From contig NZ_ATYW01000005.1 in assembly GCF_000427885.1 (NCBI RefSeq), positions 186,001-250,000 of the forward strand: a DNA stretch of 64,000 nucleotides, written 5' to 3'. Below are positions 9,975-16,927 of this stretch, one piece after another. The notes beneath the pieces were generated by a model. The model was not told the DNA's origin. It worked only from the letters and a program-made list of their open reading frames with translations, and did no database searches. Numbering within the stretch: the first letter of the stretch is position 1; every line of letters begins with the position of its first letter. Source of the DNA: Glycomyces tenuis DSM 44171 (GTDB lineage: Bacteria; Actinomycetota; Actinomycetes; Mycobacteriales; Micromonosporaceae). A program made the position numbers and the translations under genes.

Positions 9975-11069
9975 GTGCTTCTGCGACAACGCAAGAGAAC
10001 CCTGGCGATCATCGGCGCCTTCCTCGCCGCCGCCGCGCTGGCGTTCGCGATCCCCGCCGCTCAAGCCAACGCCCAGGCCGCCTGCGCTTCGGCATGGAAC
10101 GCGACCACGGCCTACACCGGCGGCGCCGTCGTCTCCCACAACGGCTACAACTGGACCGCCCAGTGGTGGACCCAGGGCGAGACCCCGGGCACCACCGGCG
10201 AATGGGGCGTCTGGCGCGACCAGGAGCCCTGCGGCTCTGGCGGCGACCCCGGCGACCCGCCCGGCGACGGCTGCGCGTTCACCGTCTGGTCCGCAGGAGC
10301 CGACTACCAAGTCGGCGACGTCGTCCTCTACAGCGACGGCAACTACTACGTCGCCGTGCACGCCAACCCCGGATACGACCCGACCATCAGCACCTGGTTC
10401 TGGGACCCCACCAGCTGCGACGACGGACCGACCGACCCGCCCGACCCGTCGGGCTTCGTCGTCTCCGAGACCCAGTTCAACCAGATGTTCCCGAACCGGA
10501 ACTCCTTCTACACCTACCAGGGCCTGGTCGAGGCCACCGCGTCCTACCCGGGCTTCGCCGACACCGGCGGCGACACCGTCAGCCGGCAGGAGGCCGCCGC
10601 CTTCCTCGCGAACGTCAGCCACGAGACCGGCGGACTGGTGCACATCGTCGAGCAGAACACCGGCAACTACGGCCACTACTGCGACACCAGCCAGCCGTAC
10701 GGGTGCCCGGCCGGGACGGACGCCTACTACGGCCGCGGCCCGATCCAGCTGAGCTGGAACTTCAACTACAACGCCGCGGGCGACGCCCTCGGGCTGCCGC
10801 TGCTCACCAACCCGTGGCTGGTCGAGCAGAACCCGACGGTCGCCTGGCAGGCCGCCCTGTGGTACTGGAACACCCAGAGCGGCCCGGGCACCATGAGCGG
10901 CCACACCGCCATGACCACCGGCGCGGGCTTCGGCGAGTCGATCCGCTCCATCAACGGCGCGATCGAATGCGACGGCGGCAACCCCGCCCAGGTGCAGAGC
11001 CGCGTCACGAAGTACCAGCAGTTCACCTCGCTGCTGGGCGTGCAGCCCGGCGGCAACCTCTACTGCTAG
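9975..11069 (+). CDS. Secreted GH19 chitinase with two chitin-binding modules
   Basis: Hydrolyses chitin outside the cell. Signal peptide: LLRQRKR, a hydrophobic stretch, and AQA cleavage near residue 36. Two CBM5/12-type modules follow, at about 37-86 and 100-148, each with the aromatic WNATTAYTGGAVVSHNG / WSAGADYQVGDVVLYSDG pattern and closing Cys, joined by GDPGDPPGD and DGPTDPPDP linkers. The GH19 catalytic domain runs from about 160 to the end, with E217 in SHETGG as general acid and E226 in VEQN; YYGRGPIQLSWNFNY is the family signature. I prefer the GTG at 9975 because a perfect GAGGTGA lies 5 nt before it; a GTG at 9966 is inside that site. The 60 bp upstream are very AT-rich, and a strong hairpin follows the gene. 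Confidence 0.95.
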   Translation: MLLRQRKRTLAIIGAFLAAAALAFAIPAAQANAQAACASAWNATTAYTGGAVVSHNGYNWTAQWWTQGETPGTTGEWGVWRDQEPCGSGGDPGDPPGDGCAFTVWSAGADYQVGDVVLYSDGNYYVAVHANPGYDPTISTWFWDPTSCDDGPTDPPDPSGFVVSETQFNQMFPNRNSFYTYQGLVEATASYPGFADTGGDTVSRQEAAAFLANVSHETGGLVHIVEQNTGNYGHYCDTSQPYGCPAGTDAYYGRGPIQLSWNFNYNAAGDALGLPLLTNPWLVEQNPTVAWQAALWYWNTQSGPGTMSGHTAMTTGAGFGESIRSINGAIECDGGNPAQVQSRVTKYQQFTSLLGVQPGGNLYC

Positions 11070-11382
11070 CGCACCTCCGACCTTTCGCGGTTCCCGATTC
11101 CACGGCCCGCGGGCGCCACCCTGAGGCGCCCGCGGGCCGTGGCCTGTCCGGGGCGACGGATTCGGGCGCTTGCGGCCTTCGACATGGGGCGAACCCGCTG
11201 AAGCGACGCTCCGGTGCCGCACCGGGGCCCCCGCGGACTTCGACTTGAAGCGGCCGCGGCACACCTGGGGCCGCCTCCGAACGATTCGCCGGACGCAAAT
11301 ACCCGATCACCATTCACGAATAGTGATCCTATGCAAATCTCATACCTCAATGGACGAATCATCCGAGATCCATGGAGGACTC
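11070..11382. other. Intergenic region between chitinase and protease
   Basis: 313 bp without a gene. It holds the chitinase terminator hairpin (11100-11142), then a stretch ending in an AT-richer leader with the GGAGGA ribosome site at 11374-11379 for the protease TTG start. Nothing else is recognised. Confidence 0.6.
11100..11142 (+). terminator. Strong hairpin terminator after the chitinase gene
   Basis: Perfect 18-bp stem (11100-11117 with 11125-11142) and a 7-nt loop, 30 bp after the stop codon. Confidence 0.85.
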
Positions 11383-12375
11383 TTGAAGCATCTCAGTCGA
11401 ACTCATCGATCAGCTGAGCTGACCGCGGCAGTGCTCGCGGCGATCGTCGCGACCCTGTTCTTCGTCCCGGGGGCCGTATCCGCCTCACCGCAGGCCCCCG
11501 ACGACAGCACGGTGGACGCGAGGAGACCGAGCAGCGTCCCGACGGGGCTGCAGACCGACCTCGACGCGCATTGGACGGCCGAGCGCATGGCCGCGTCGAG
11601 GCCCGCCGACGTCGACGAGGCGACGGTCGGCACCGACACGGGGACCGAGCTCGACCTCGGTCCCGCCAGAAGCGTCGAACCGACCGCACCCGAAGCGGAA
11701 CCCGGCGCGAAGCAGCCCGCATTCTCCTACGCCACGGGGCGCCTGTTCTACGACGACCAGAGCGGCGAGCCCTGGAACTGCTCGGCATCCTCGATTGCCA
11801 GCACCAACCAGAGCCTGGTCCTGACCGCCGGGCACTGCCTGCACGACGGCGGCGGGACCGAGGCCGGCTGGTCGGTCAACGTCGTGTATGTGCCGGGCTA
11901 CGACGAGGGCGACGAGCCGCGTGAACGGTGGAACGGCATCTTCTCCTCGCAGCTGGTCTTCGACACCTGGTACTCGGGCGGGGACCGCACGAGGGACGTC
12001 GGCATGTTCCTGGTCGAGCCCAACGCGATCGGCCAGAGGCTCACGCAGATGACCGGCGGGCACGGCTTCGCCACCGGCCAGGGCTACGACCTCGATCTGC
12101 ACGTCATCGGCTACCCGTCGAACCTCGACAACGGCGAGGTCCAGCAGCATTGCTGGGGGCCGGTCTCCGAAGGGGACGATCGCGTCGAGCTCGAATGCGG
12201 CTTCGGCAAAGGCGCCAGCGGCGGGCCGTGGCTGAAGGACTATTCGGCCCCCGGCCCCGGACTCGGAAAGGCGAACGGGGTGACCTCGTCGCTGACGAAC
12301 GATGGGAAGTGGAACCGCAGTCCGTACTTCGATGACGCGGTCTGGAACATCTACATGGAGATGGAGTCGCTGTAA
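11383..12375 (+). CDS. Secreted trypsin-like (S1/V8-type) serine endopeptidase
   Basis: A 330-aa exported protease. The TTG start at 11383 is chosen because GGAGGA lies 4-9 nt upstream and the protein then begins with a typical signal peptide (KHLSRTHR, hydrophobic 13-34, ASP cleavage). A propeptide-like segment of about 75 residues precedes the catalytic domain. The triad is H151 in LTAGHCLH, D205 in RDVGMFL and S279 in KGASGGPW, the latter being the GxSGG motif. The cysteine of TAGHC and C133 suggest disulfides. It lies next to a chitinase, suggesting an exoenzyme region, but each gene has its own promoter and terminator. Confidence 0.88.
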   Translation: MKHLSRTHRSAELTAAVLAAIVATLFFVPGAVSASPQAPDDSTVDARRPSSVPTGLQTDLDAHWTAERMAASRPADVDEATVGTDTGTELDLGPARSVEPTAPEAEPGAKQPAFSYATGRLFYDDQSGEPWNCSASSIASTNQSLVLTAGHCLHDGGGTEAGWSVNVVYVPGYDEGDEPRERWNGIFSSQLVFDTWYSGGDRTRDVGMFLVEPNAIGQRLTQMTGGHGFATGQGYDLDLHVIGYPSNLDNGEVQQHCWGPVSEGDDRVELECGFGKGASGGPWLKDYSAPGPGLGKANGVTSSLTNDGKWNRSPYFDDAVWNIYMEMESL

Positions 12376-12386
12376 GCCGCCTCCAA

Positions 12387-12408
12387 GGGGCGGCGGTGAC
12401 GCCGCCCC
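12387..12408 (+). terminator. Hairpin terminator after the protease gene
   Basis: GGGGCGGC-GGTGAC-GCCGCCCC, an 8-bp stem 12 bp after the protease stop. A second weaker hairpin (TGTCC/GGACA) follows at 12409-12424. Confidence 0.75.
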
Positions 12409-12512
12409 TGTCCGCAGGGGGACAGGGAGGAGGCCATGCGAGTCCGAGCCGTGCCTCTCGTCGCGGGGCCGCCGTCGCGAATCGACGACCGAACCTCAGC
12501 GCTGAACATCAC

Positions 12513-12536
12513 GGCCGGGAGCCTCAGCTCCCGGCC
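12513..12536 (-). terminator. Hairpin terminator after the APH-type kinase gene
   Basis: GGCCGGGAGC-CTCA-GCTCCCGGCC, a perfect 10-bp stem with a tetraloop, 29 bp beyond the stop codon of the minus-strand kinase gene. Confidence 0.75.
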
Positions 12537-12565
12537 TCCGTCCGTCTCCGAACTCCCAACACCGC

Positions 12566-13414
12566 TCAAGGCCCCGCCAGCAGCTTCTCGAAGTCATCGC
12601 CCGCCAGCACGGCGTCCAGCGACCGCTGATCCTCCCGCCAGGCCTGGCAGCTCTGGTGAACCGTCCAGACCGCCGCCCACCGCCGTGCGCGATGCCCGTC
12701 CAGCCCCATCCGTTCGGCAATGGCCTCCGCCCGCTGCAGAATCGCGCTCGCCGGCCGGTGGTATGCCGCGAAGAACCCGACATCCGAGTGCGGATCACCC
12801 ACCTGCGGCGACGGATCGACCACCGCATAACCGTCCCGGGCGCGGAGGATGTTCTTGTCCACGAAGTCGCCGTGCAGCAGCACGAGCCGGTCGGCACTGG
12901 CGCAGAGCGCCATCGCAGCGGCTCTGGCGGCGCCGATCCGGACGAGCCCGGCATCGCCCCGCTCGGGCTCGTCGCGGACCCGCCGTTCGAAGGCGACGTC
13001 ATCGAGTGCCTGCGCCTCAAGCGAAGGATAGGCCTCGGCGAGAGTGGGGAAGGAGAGCGCCTCGGGCGTGGCCCGGTGCAGTCTCGTCAGAAGGTCGGCC
13101 GCCACCTCGACAGCCTCGTCGTCACTGCCTTCCTGCAGCGGTGTTCCCGGTCGCATCCGCTCCAACAGCAACGCGCCGAGAGCGAAGTCCGTCTCGATGA
13201 GGCGCACCGCGGCCCGCGTGCCCGCCCATGCGGCCAGCGCTCCCGCCTCCGCTCGCGCCTGGCCGGGCGGCTTCACCAGCTTGAGGACGACTTCACCGCC
13301 GCCGATGCGCGAAACGGCGAAGACGTCCGCAACGCATCCTCCGTCCAGACGCCGAGGATCTTCGAGGCCCCAGCGGCGCGCACACGCCTGGAGCCTCCAT
13401 TGGACATCATCCAC
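12566..13414 (-). CDS. Aminoglycoside/hydroxyurea-type phosphotransferase (APH family)
   Basis: A 282-aa kinase-fold protein, nearest in pattern to the streptomycin 6-kinase/hydroxyurea-resistance group. The N-terminal lobe carries VVLKLVKPPG (lysine K45) and E57 for ATP binding; the catalytic loop is HGDFVDKN at 181-188; the metal-binding motif is VVDPSPQVGDPHSD at 198-211. A kinase acting on a small molecule, possibly an aminoglycoside, is the likely role; sequence alone does not show that it gives resistance. It starts at the ATG at 13414 and is monocistronic, convergent with the protease gene. The IS110 element ends about 130 bp upstream and could disturb its promoter. Confidence 0.8.
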   Translation of the reverse strand: MDDVQWRLQACARRWGLEDPRRLDGGCVADVFAVSRIGGGEVVLKLVKPPGQARAEAGALAAWAGTRAAVRLIETDFALGALLLERMRPGTPLQEGSDDEAVEVAADLLTRLHRATPEALSFPTLAEAYPSLEAQALDDVAFERRVRDEPERGDAGLVRIGAARAAAMALCASADRLVLLHGDFVDKNILRARDGYAVVDPSPQVGDPHSDVGFFAAYHRPASAILQRAEAIAERMGLDGHRARRWAAVWTVHQSCQAWREDQRSLDAVLAGDDFEKLLAGP

Positions 13415-13543
13415 CGCGACATCGTTTCAGCTCCCAAGGGCAGCCGCAAGCCTGATCCGTAAGCGGCCCGTGCGTCAAGGTCTTCGCCGACATCACTCCA
13501 GCGGGGACCCGGGGAGCTCATGCAGGACTCTCAATGGTGTTTG

Positions 13544-14746
13544 TCAAGCCTTGAGGCCGGGTGGGTCGGGGGTGAAGAGGCGGTTGTCGCGCAGGAGTGC
13601 CCAGAGGACGTCGATTCTGCGGCGGGCGAGGGCGATGAGGGCCTGGACGTGACGGCAGCCCTCGGCGCGTTTCTTCAAGTAGTAGTCCCGGCTCGGGCCT
13701 TGGGCGACGATGCTGGCCTGCGCGGACATGTAACACACCCGGCGTAGCTTGCGACTGTAGCGTTTTGGCCGATGCAGGTTCCCGGTCCGGCGACCCGAAT
13801 CACGGGGCACTGGGGCCAAACCGGCTGCCGAGGCCAGGTGGCCGGCGTCGGCGAAGGACGACAGGTCACCTGCAGCGGCGATGAACTCCGCGCCCAGGAT
13901 CGGGCCCATGCCCGGCAGCGAGGTGATGATCGTTGACTGCGGGTGGGTCTCGAACACTTCCCGGATCCGCCGGTCGAGCCGGACGATCCGCTCGTCGTAG
14001 CCGAGGACGGCCTCGGCCAGGTCGGCGACGAGTTCGGCGGCGACATCCTCGCCGGGCAGCACCGTCCGCTGCGCCCGGGCCGCCTCGACGGCTTTGGTCG
14101 CCAACCGTTCGGCGGCATCGATGCGGATACCGTGCCGGTTCAGCCAGGCTCCCAAGCGCTTGAGGCCGCGGCGGCGGATGGCCGCCGGGGTCTGGAAGCC
14201 GGTCAACAGGACCAGGCCCGCGCGGGACCCGGCCAGATCCAAGGCCCGCTCGAGGGTGGGGAAGACTCCGGAGAGCAGGTCTCGCAGCTGGTTGATCGCC
14301 CGGATCCGCTCGGCGGCGATGTCGCGGCGCCGCTCGGTCAGCATCCCCAGATCGGCCACCAACTGGGCCGGGATCTCCACCTCGGTCAGGTCCCGGCGCA
14401 GCCGGGCGGTCTCGGCGATGACGAACGCGTCGCGGGCATCGGTCTTGGCATCACCGGCGAATGCCCCGGTCATGCGATGCACCGTGCGGCCTGGCACGTA
14501 GACCACATGCTGGTCCTCGGCGGCCAGGAGCGCTAGCAGCAGCCTGGCCGCGGTTCCGGTGATGTCGACCGCCCAGACGAGTTCGGCGGCAAATGATCTG
14601 GCTTCGCTGACGGCCTCGATGATCGCGGTCTCGTCGTTGGCGAAGGGCTTGGAGTGCAGGATGCGGCCGTCGGTATCGACCACCGCCACGTGGTGGCGGG
14701 TCTTACCGACATCGATCCCTGCCCAGGCCTGGTCTATGCGATCCAT
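13544..14746 (-). CDS. IS110-family transposase (DEDD recombinase)
   Basis: A 400-aa recombinase. The N-terminal RuvC-like domain shows D12 in GIDVGK, D61 in WAVDITG, and D103/D106 in KTDARDA, the acidic tetrad of the DEDD transposases (with Asp at the position that is Glu in some members). The C-terminal Tnp domain contains ITSLPGMGPILGAEF at about 275-290, the helix-hairpin-helix-like segment around the catalytic serine. I start it at the ATG at 14746, with GAGGAGG 6 nt upstream, rather than a further upstream frame opening. The frame is intact, so the element may be active. Confidence 0.93.
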   Translation of the reverse strand: MDRIDQAWAGIDVGKTRHHVAVVDTDGRILHSKPFANDETAIIEAVSEARSFAAELVWAVDITGTAARLLLALLAAEDQHVVYVPGRTVHRMTGAFAGDAKTDARDAFVIAETARLRRDLTEVEIPAQLVADLGMLTERRRDIAAERIRAINQLRDLLSGVFPTLERALDLAGSRAGLVLLTGFQTPAAIRRRGLKRLGAWLNRHGIRIDAAERLATKAVEAARAQRTVLPGEDVAAELVADLAEAVLGYDERIVRLDRRIREVFETHPQSTIITSLPGMGPILGAEFIAAAGDLSSFADAGHLASAAGLAPVPRDSGRRTGNLHRPKRYSRKLRRVCYMSAQASIVAQGPSRDYYLKKRAEGCRHVQALIALARRRIDVLWALLRDNRLFTPDPPGLKA

Positions 14747-14945
14747 GGTGGTCCTCCTCAAGGCTGGTGTTCTCCGGTTCAGCCCGTGGAGCACTCCGCC
14801 TCCATGTCCCTAGATAGCGACCAGAACGCACATCTCAATCAGTGGCCGGAGCGCCCCGCCGGACCGGGCGGCCAGTCCTGCAAAGCCACCATCGCGGCAA
14901 CAACCTTTCAGCCACACCCGACCCGACTGGGCTGCTTACCAACCT
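14747..14945 (-). ncRNA. Candidate bridge-RNA region of the IS110 element
   Basis: A 199-bp non-coding stretch between the presumed element edge and the transposase start. In IS110-group elements the long 5' end is transcribed as a bridge RNA with one loop matching the target and one matching the donor ends. I see no open frame that explains the stretch. The RNA fold and the guide loops were not determined, so this is assigned by position only. Confidence 0.45.
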
Positions 14946-15222
14946 AGGGACAACCTCTTTCGAGTGATGTCGGCACCTCTGGAGCTTGATCCGGGTCTGT
15001 CGGGGCTGCACGCTCTGCGAACGTCGACCGGCAGGCGATCCCGCCTGCTGCGAGAAGTCGAGGACAGCGGGGGCCGCCCGTCGAAGCCGATCGGCTCAAG
15101 TGAAAACCGTCTCGATATCGAAGATCCGCCATGTCCGAGCGCGGTCGTCTCGCCCGTCTCCCGAAGCTGTCGAAGGAGGAGCGGGCTGCTCTGCCTCGGC
15201 CGCCCTGTGTCGAGAGCACACC

Positions 15223-15246
15223 AGCTCCGGCCCGCGGGCCGGAGCT
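15223..15246. repeat. Perfect 24-bp palindrome
   Basis: Twelve-base arms with no spacer, forming a hairpin only 15 bp from the next one. It is probably part of a double terminator for the minus-strand zinc-ribbon gene. Confidence 0.6.
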
Positions 15247-15260
15247 CGTCCGGGGCCGAA

Positions 15261-15298
15261 CGTCGGGGTCGGGAGCCGAAGGGCTCCCGGCCCCGACG
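15261..15298 (-). terminator. Strong hairpin terminator after the zinc-ribbon gene
   Basis: A 17-bp stem with one G-T wobble (15261-15277 with 15282-15298) closed by a GAAG tetraloop, 20 bp beyond the stop codon of the 71-aa gene. Confidence 0.8.
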
Positions 15299-15317
15299 CG
15301 GAACGCCCGACATCAGG

Positions 15318-15533
15318 TCAGCCGGCCGGCGCACCGGCCGTCACGCGCAGCTCGGGCGCCCCCTGGATCCGCATGGACGGCTCGAACCACATGGACAGCC
15401 GTCCGCACTCGCAGCGGGCGTACACCACGGTGCCGGTGGAGGTGCGGTGGCGGGACACCACGGTCATGGCCTCGCTCATGCGCAGCTCGCAGAGCGGGCA
15501 ACGGTCGCCGGAGAACTTCTCGGTGTTGGTCAT
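15318..15533 (-). CDS. Small zinc-ribbon-like protein
   Basis: A 71-aa protein. It carries CPLC at 12-15 and CECG at 42-45, two cysteine knuckles about 30 residues apart, which would bind one zinc ion as a ribbon. SEAMTVVSRHRTSTGTVVYARC between them is predicted beta. There is no signal peptide. I do not know its function. It is divergent from a LysR-type regulator with 71 bp between, which makes it the first candidate for that regulator's control. A strong terminator follows, so it is transcribed alone. Confidence 0.75.
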   Translation of the reverse strand: MTNTEKFSGDRCPLCELRMSEAMTVVSRHRTSTGTVVYARCECGRLSMWFEPSMRIQGAPELRVTAGAPAG

Positions 15534-15604
15534 GAGGCAAGTGTCGACCTAGAATCGTACGAGAGCAACGAAAGTTTTCACACGTGACCTTGCGAGGTTG
15601 TCGA

Positions 15605-16537
15605 ATGATCGATCCGAGGCTGCACACGCTCCGCGTCCTGCGGACGCAGGGCACGGTCACCGCCACCGCCCTCGCCCTGCACCTCACGCCGTCGACGGTC
15701 TCGCATCAGCTCAAGCAGCTCGCCGAGGAGACCGACATCCGGCTGCTGGAGCCGAACGGCCGCCGGGTCCGCCTCACCCCGGCGGCGGAGCTCCTGCTCG
15801 AGCACGCCGACGTCCTCTACGCCCAATGGGAACAGGCCAAAGTGGCCCTGGCCGCGCTCGCCGCAGGGCAGATGGGCGAGCTGCGGGTGTGCGGCCTGTC
15901 CAGCACGGTCTCGGCCTTCATCGCCCCGGCCGCCAAACGGCTGCGCGAGGACCATCCCGGGGTCCGGCTGCACCTGGCCGCGGTCGAGTCGGACGAGGCG
16001 TTCCGCAGGCTGGAGGCCGGCGACGCCGACATCGCCGTCTTCAACCCGACCTACGCCACGCCCCAGCCGAGCGACCCGCGGTTCGAGCAGCACCTGCTCA
16101 TGGACGACGTGGAGGACCTGCTGGTGCCCGCGGGCCATCGCCTGGCCGGACGCGAGAGCGTGGCGCTGGCCGAGGCCGCGGACGAGGAATGGGTCGGCAT
16201 GCCCACCTGCCTCGACCAGGAGCAGCTGCTCCGCAGCTCCGCGGCGGCCGCGGGATTCACCCCGGACGTCGCCCACCACGCCGACAGCTGGACCAGTGCG
16301 TCCGGGCTGGTGTGCACCGGTTTCGGGGTGAGCCTGTACTCCCGGCTGGCGCCGATCCCGGCCGAGCACGCCGTGGTGCGCGTCCCGATCCACGGGAACC
16401 CGGTGCCGACGCGGCGGCTGTTCACCGCGGTGCGCCGCGGCAGCACCGAGCAGCCCGCGATCGCGCGCGGCCTGGCCGCGATCCGCGAGGCGGCCGAGGC
16501 CCACCGCCGAGGCGGCGGCAACGACGGCACGAAGTGA
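15605..16537 (+). CDS. LysR-family transcriptional regulator
   Basis: A 310-aa regulator. Residues 1-60 form the winged HTH (LRVLRTQGTVTATALALHLTPSTVSHQLKQLAEE), then a linker helix and a LysR substrate-binding domain (about 88-295, ELRVCGLSSTVSAFIAPAAKRL onward). I chose the ATG at 15605, with GAGG about 8 nt before it; an earlier frame opening at 15584 lacks a ribosome site. It is divergent from a small zinc-ribbon gene. Its effector is unknown. Its 3' end is followed after 9 bp by a broken murB fragment, which may be read through from it. Confidence 0.9.
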   Translation: MIDPRLHTLRVLRTQGTVTATALALHLTPSTVSHQLKQLAEETDIRLLEPNGRRVRLTPAAELLLEHADVLYAQWEQAKVALAALAAGQMGELRVCGLSSTVSAFIAPAAKRLREDHPGVRLHLAAVESDEAFRRLEAGDADIAVFNPTYATPQPSDPRFEQHLLMDDVEDLLVPAGHRLAGRESVALAEAADEEWVGMPTCLDQEQLLRSSAAAAGFTPDVAHHADSWTSASGLVCTGFGVSLYSRLAPIPAEHAVVRVPIHGNPVPTRRLFTAVRRGSTEQPAIARGLAAIREAAEAHRRGGGNDGTK

Positions 16538-16546
16538 GGCCGGACC

Positions 16547-16878
16547 GTGCTGGATCTGCGGCGCGGCAAGGGCATGGTGCTCGACGCCGACGACTGCCGG
16601 GCTTGACCGAGAAGGCCGGCGGCGAGGCCCCGCGCTGGCCCAGCGGAGACGGGGTGAAGGTCTCTGCCGCCTGGCTCATCGGCGCGACCGGTTTCGAGAA
16701 GGGCTGCCGCAGGGGCGAGGCGGGCCCGTCGACCGAGCACACTCCCGCGTTGACGAACCGGGGCGGGGCGACGACGGCGGAGTCGCCGGCGCTCGCCACG
16801 GAAGTGGCCGACGAGGTCGAGAGGCGGTTCGGCATCCGCCTGCACCCCGAGCCGGTCGTCATCGGCGCCCGATTCGAC
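16547..16878 (+). pseudogene. Degraded 3' fragment of a second murB
   Basis: The translation matches the C-terminal third of the intact MurB at 5226-6293. VLDLRRGKGMVLDADD corresponds to VLELRRGKGMVLDEGD, then a stop and a frame change remove the SAGSFFTNP active-site loop (about 20 codons lost). In another frame, VKVSAAWLIGATGFEKGCRRG through RLHPEPVVIGARFD follows the real protein to its end without a stop. The first two thirds of the gene are absent. It is clearly non-functional. It sits between the LysR gene and a strong bidirectional hairpin, and it is diverged from the intact copy, so it is an old or foreign duplication. Confidence 0.88.
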
Positions 16879-16879
16879 T

Positions 16880-16924
16880 GGACGCTCCAGGGGCGCGGGC
16901 TTCGCCCGCGCCCCTGGAGCGTCC
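16880..16924. terminator. Bidirectional hairpin terminator (21-bp perfect stem)
   Basis: Bases 16880-16900 pair without mismatch to 16904-16924, leaving a TTC loop. It lies between the LysR/murB-fragment side and the minus-strand operon ending at 16928, so it serves convergent transcription. Confidence 0.88.
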
Positions 16925-16927
16925 GCA

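Larger units (their letters stand above)
13530..14945 (-). mobile_element. IS110-family insertion element (approximate limits)
   Basis: A single transposase gene with about 200 bp of non-coding DNA on its 5' side and only a few bases on its 3' side, the layout of the IS110 group. There are no terminal inverted repeats, as expected. I cannot place the ends exactly; the outer limits given are where similarity to flanking gene structure stops. The surrounding genes (APH-type kinase and zinc-ribbon protein) are intact, so the element sits between genes. Confidence 0.7.
14946..15317. other. Intergenic region beside the IS element
   Basis: About 370 bp with no supported gene. A short open frame from 15131 (MSERGRLARLPKLSKEERAAL...) runs into the terminators and is not convincing; it could be the remnant of a gene. 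The right part holds two strong hairpins (15223-15246 and 15261-15298). Confidence 0.5.

Noticed and set aside
15131..15535. A 134-codon frame (MSERGRLARLPKLSKEERAAL...)
   Set aside because: It runs through two terminator hairpins and antisense to the zinc-ribbon gene; no family fits.
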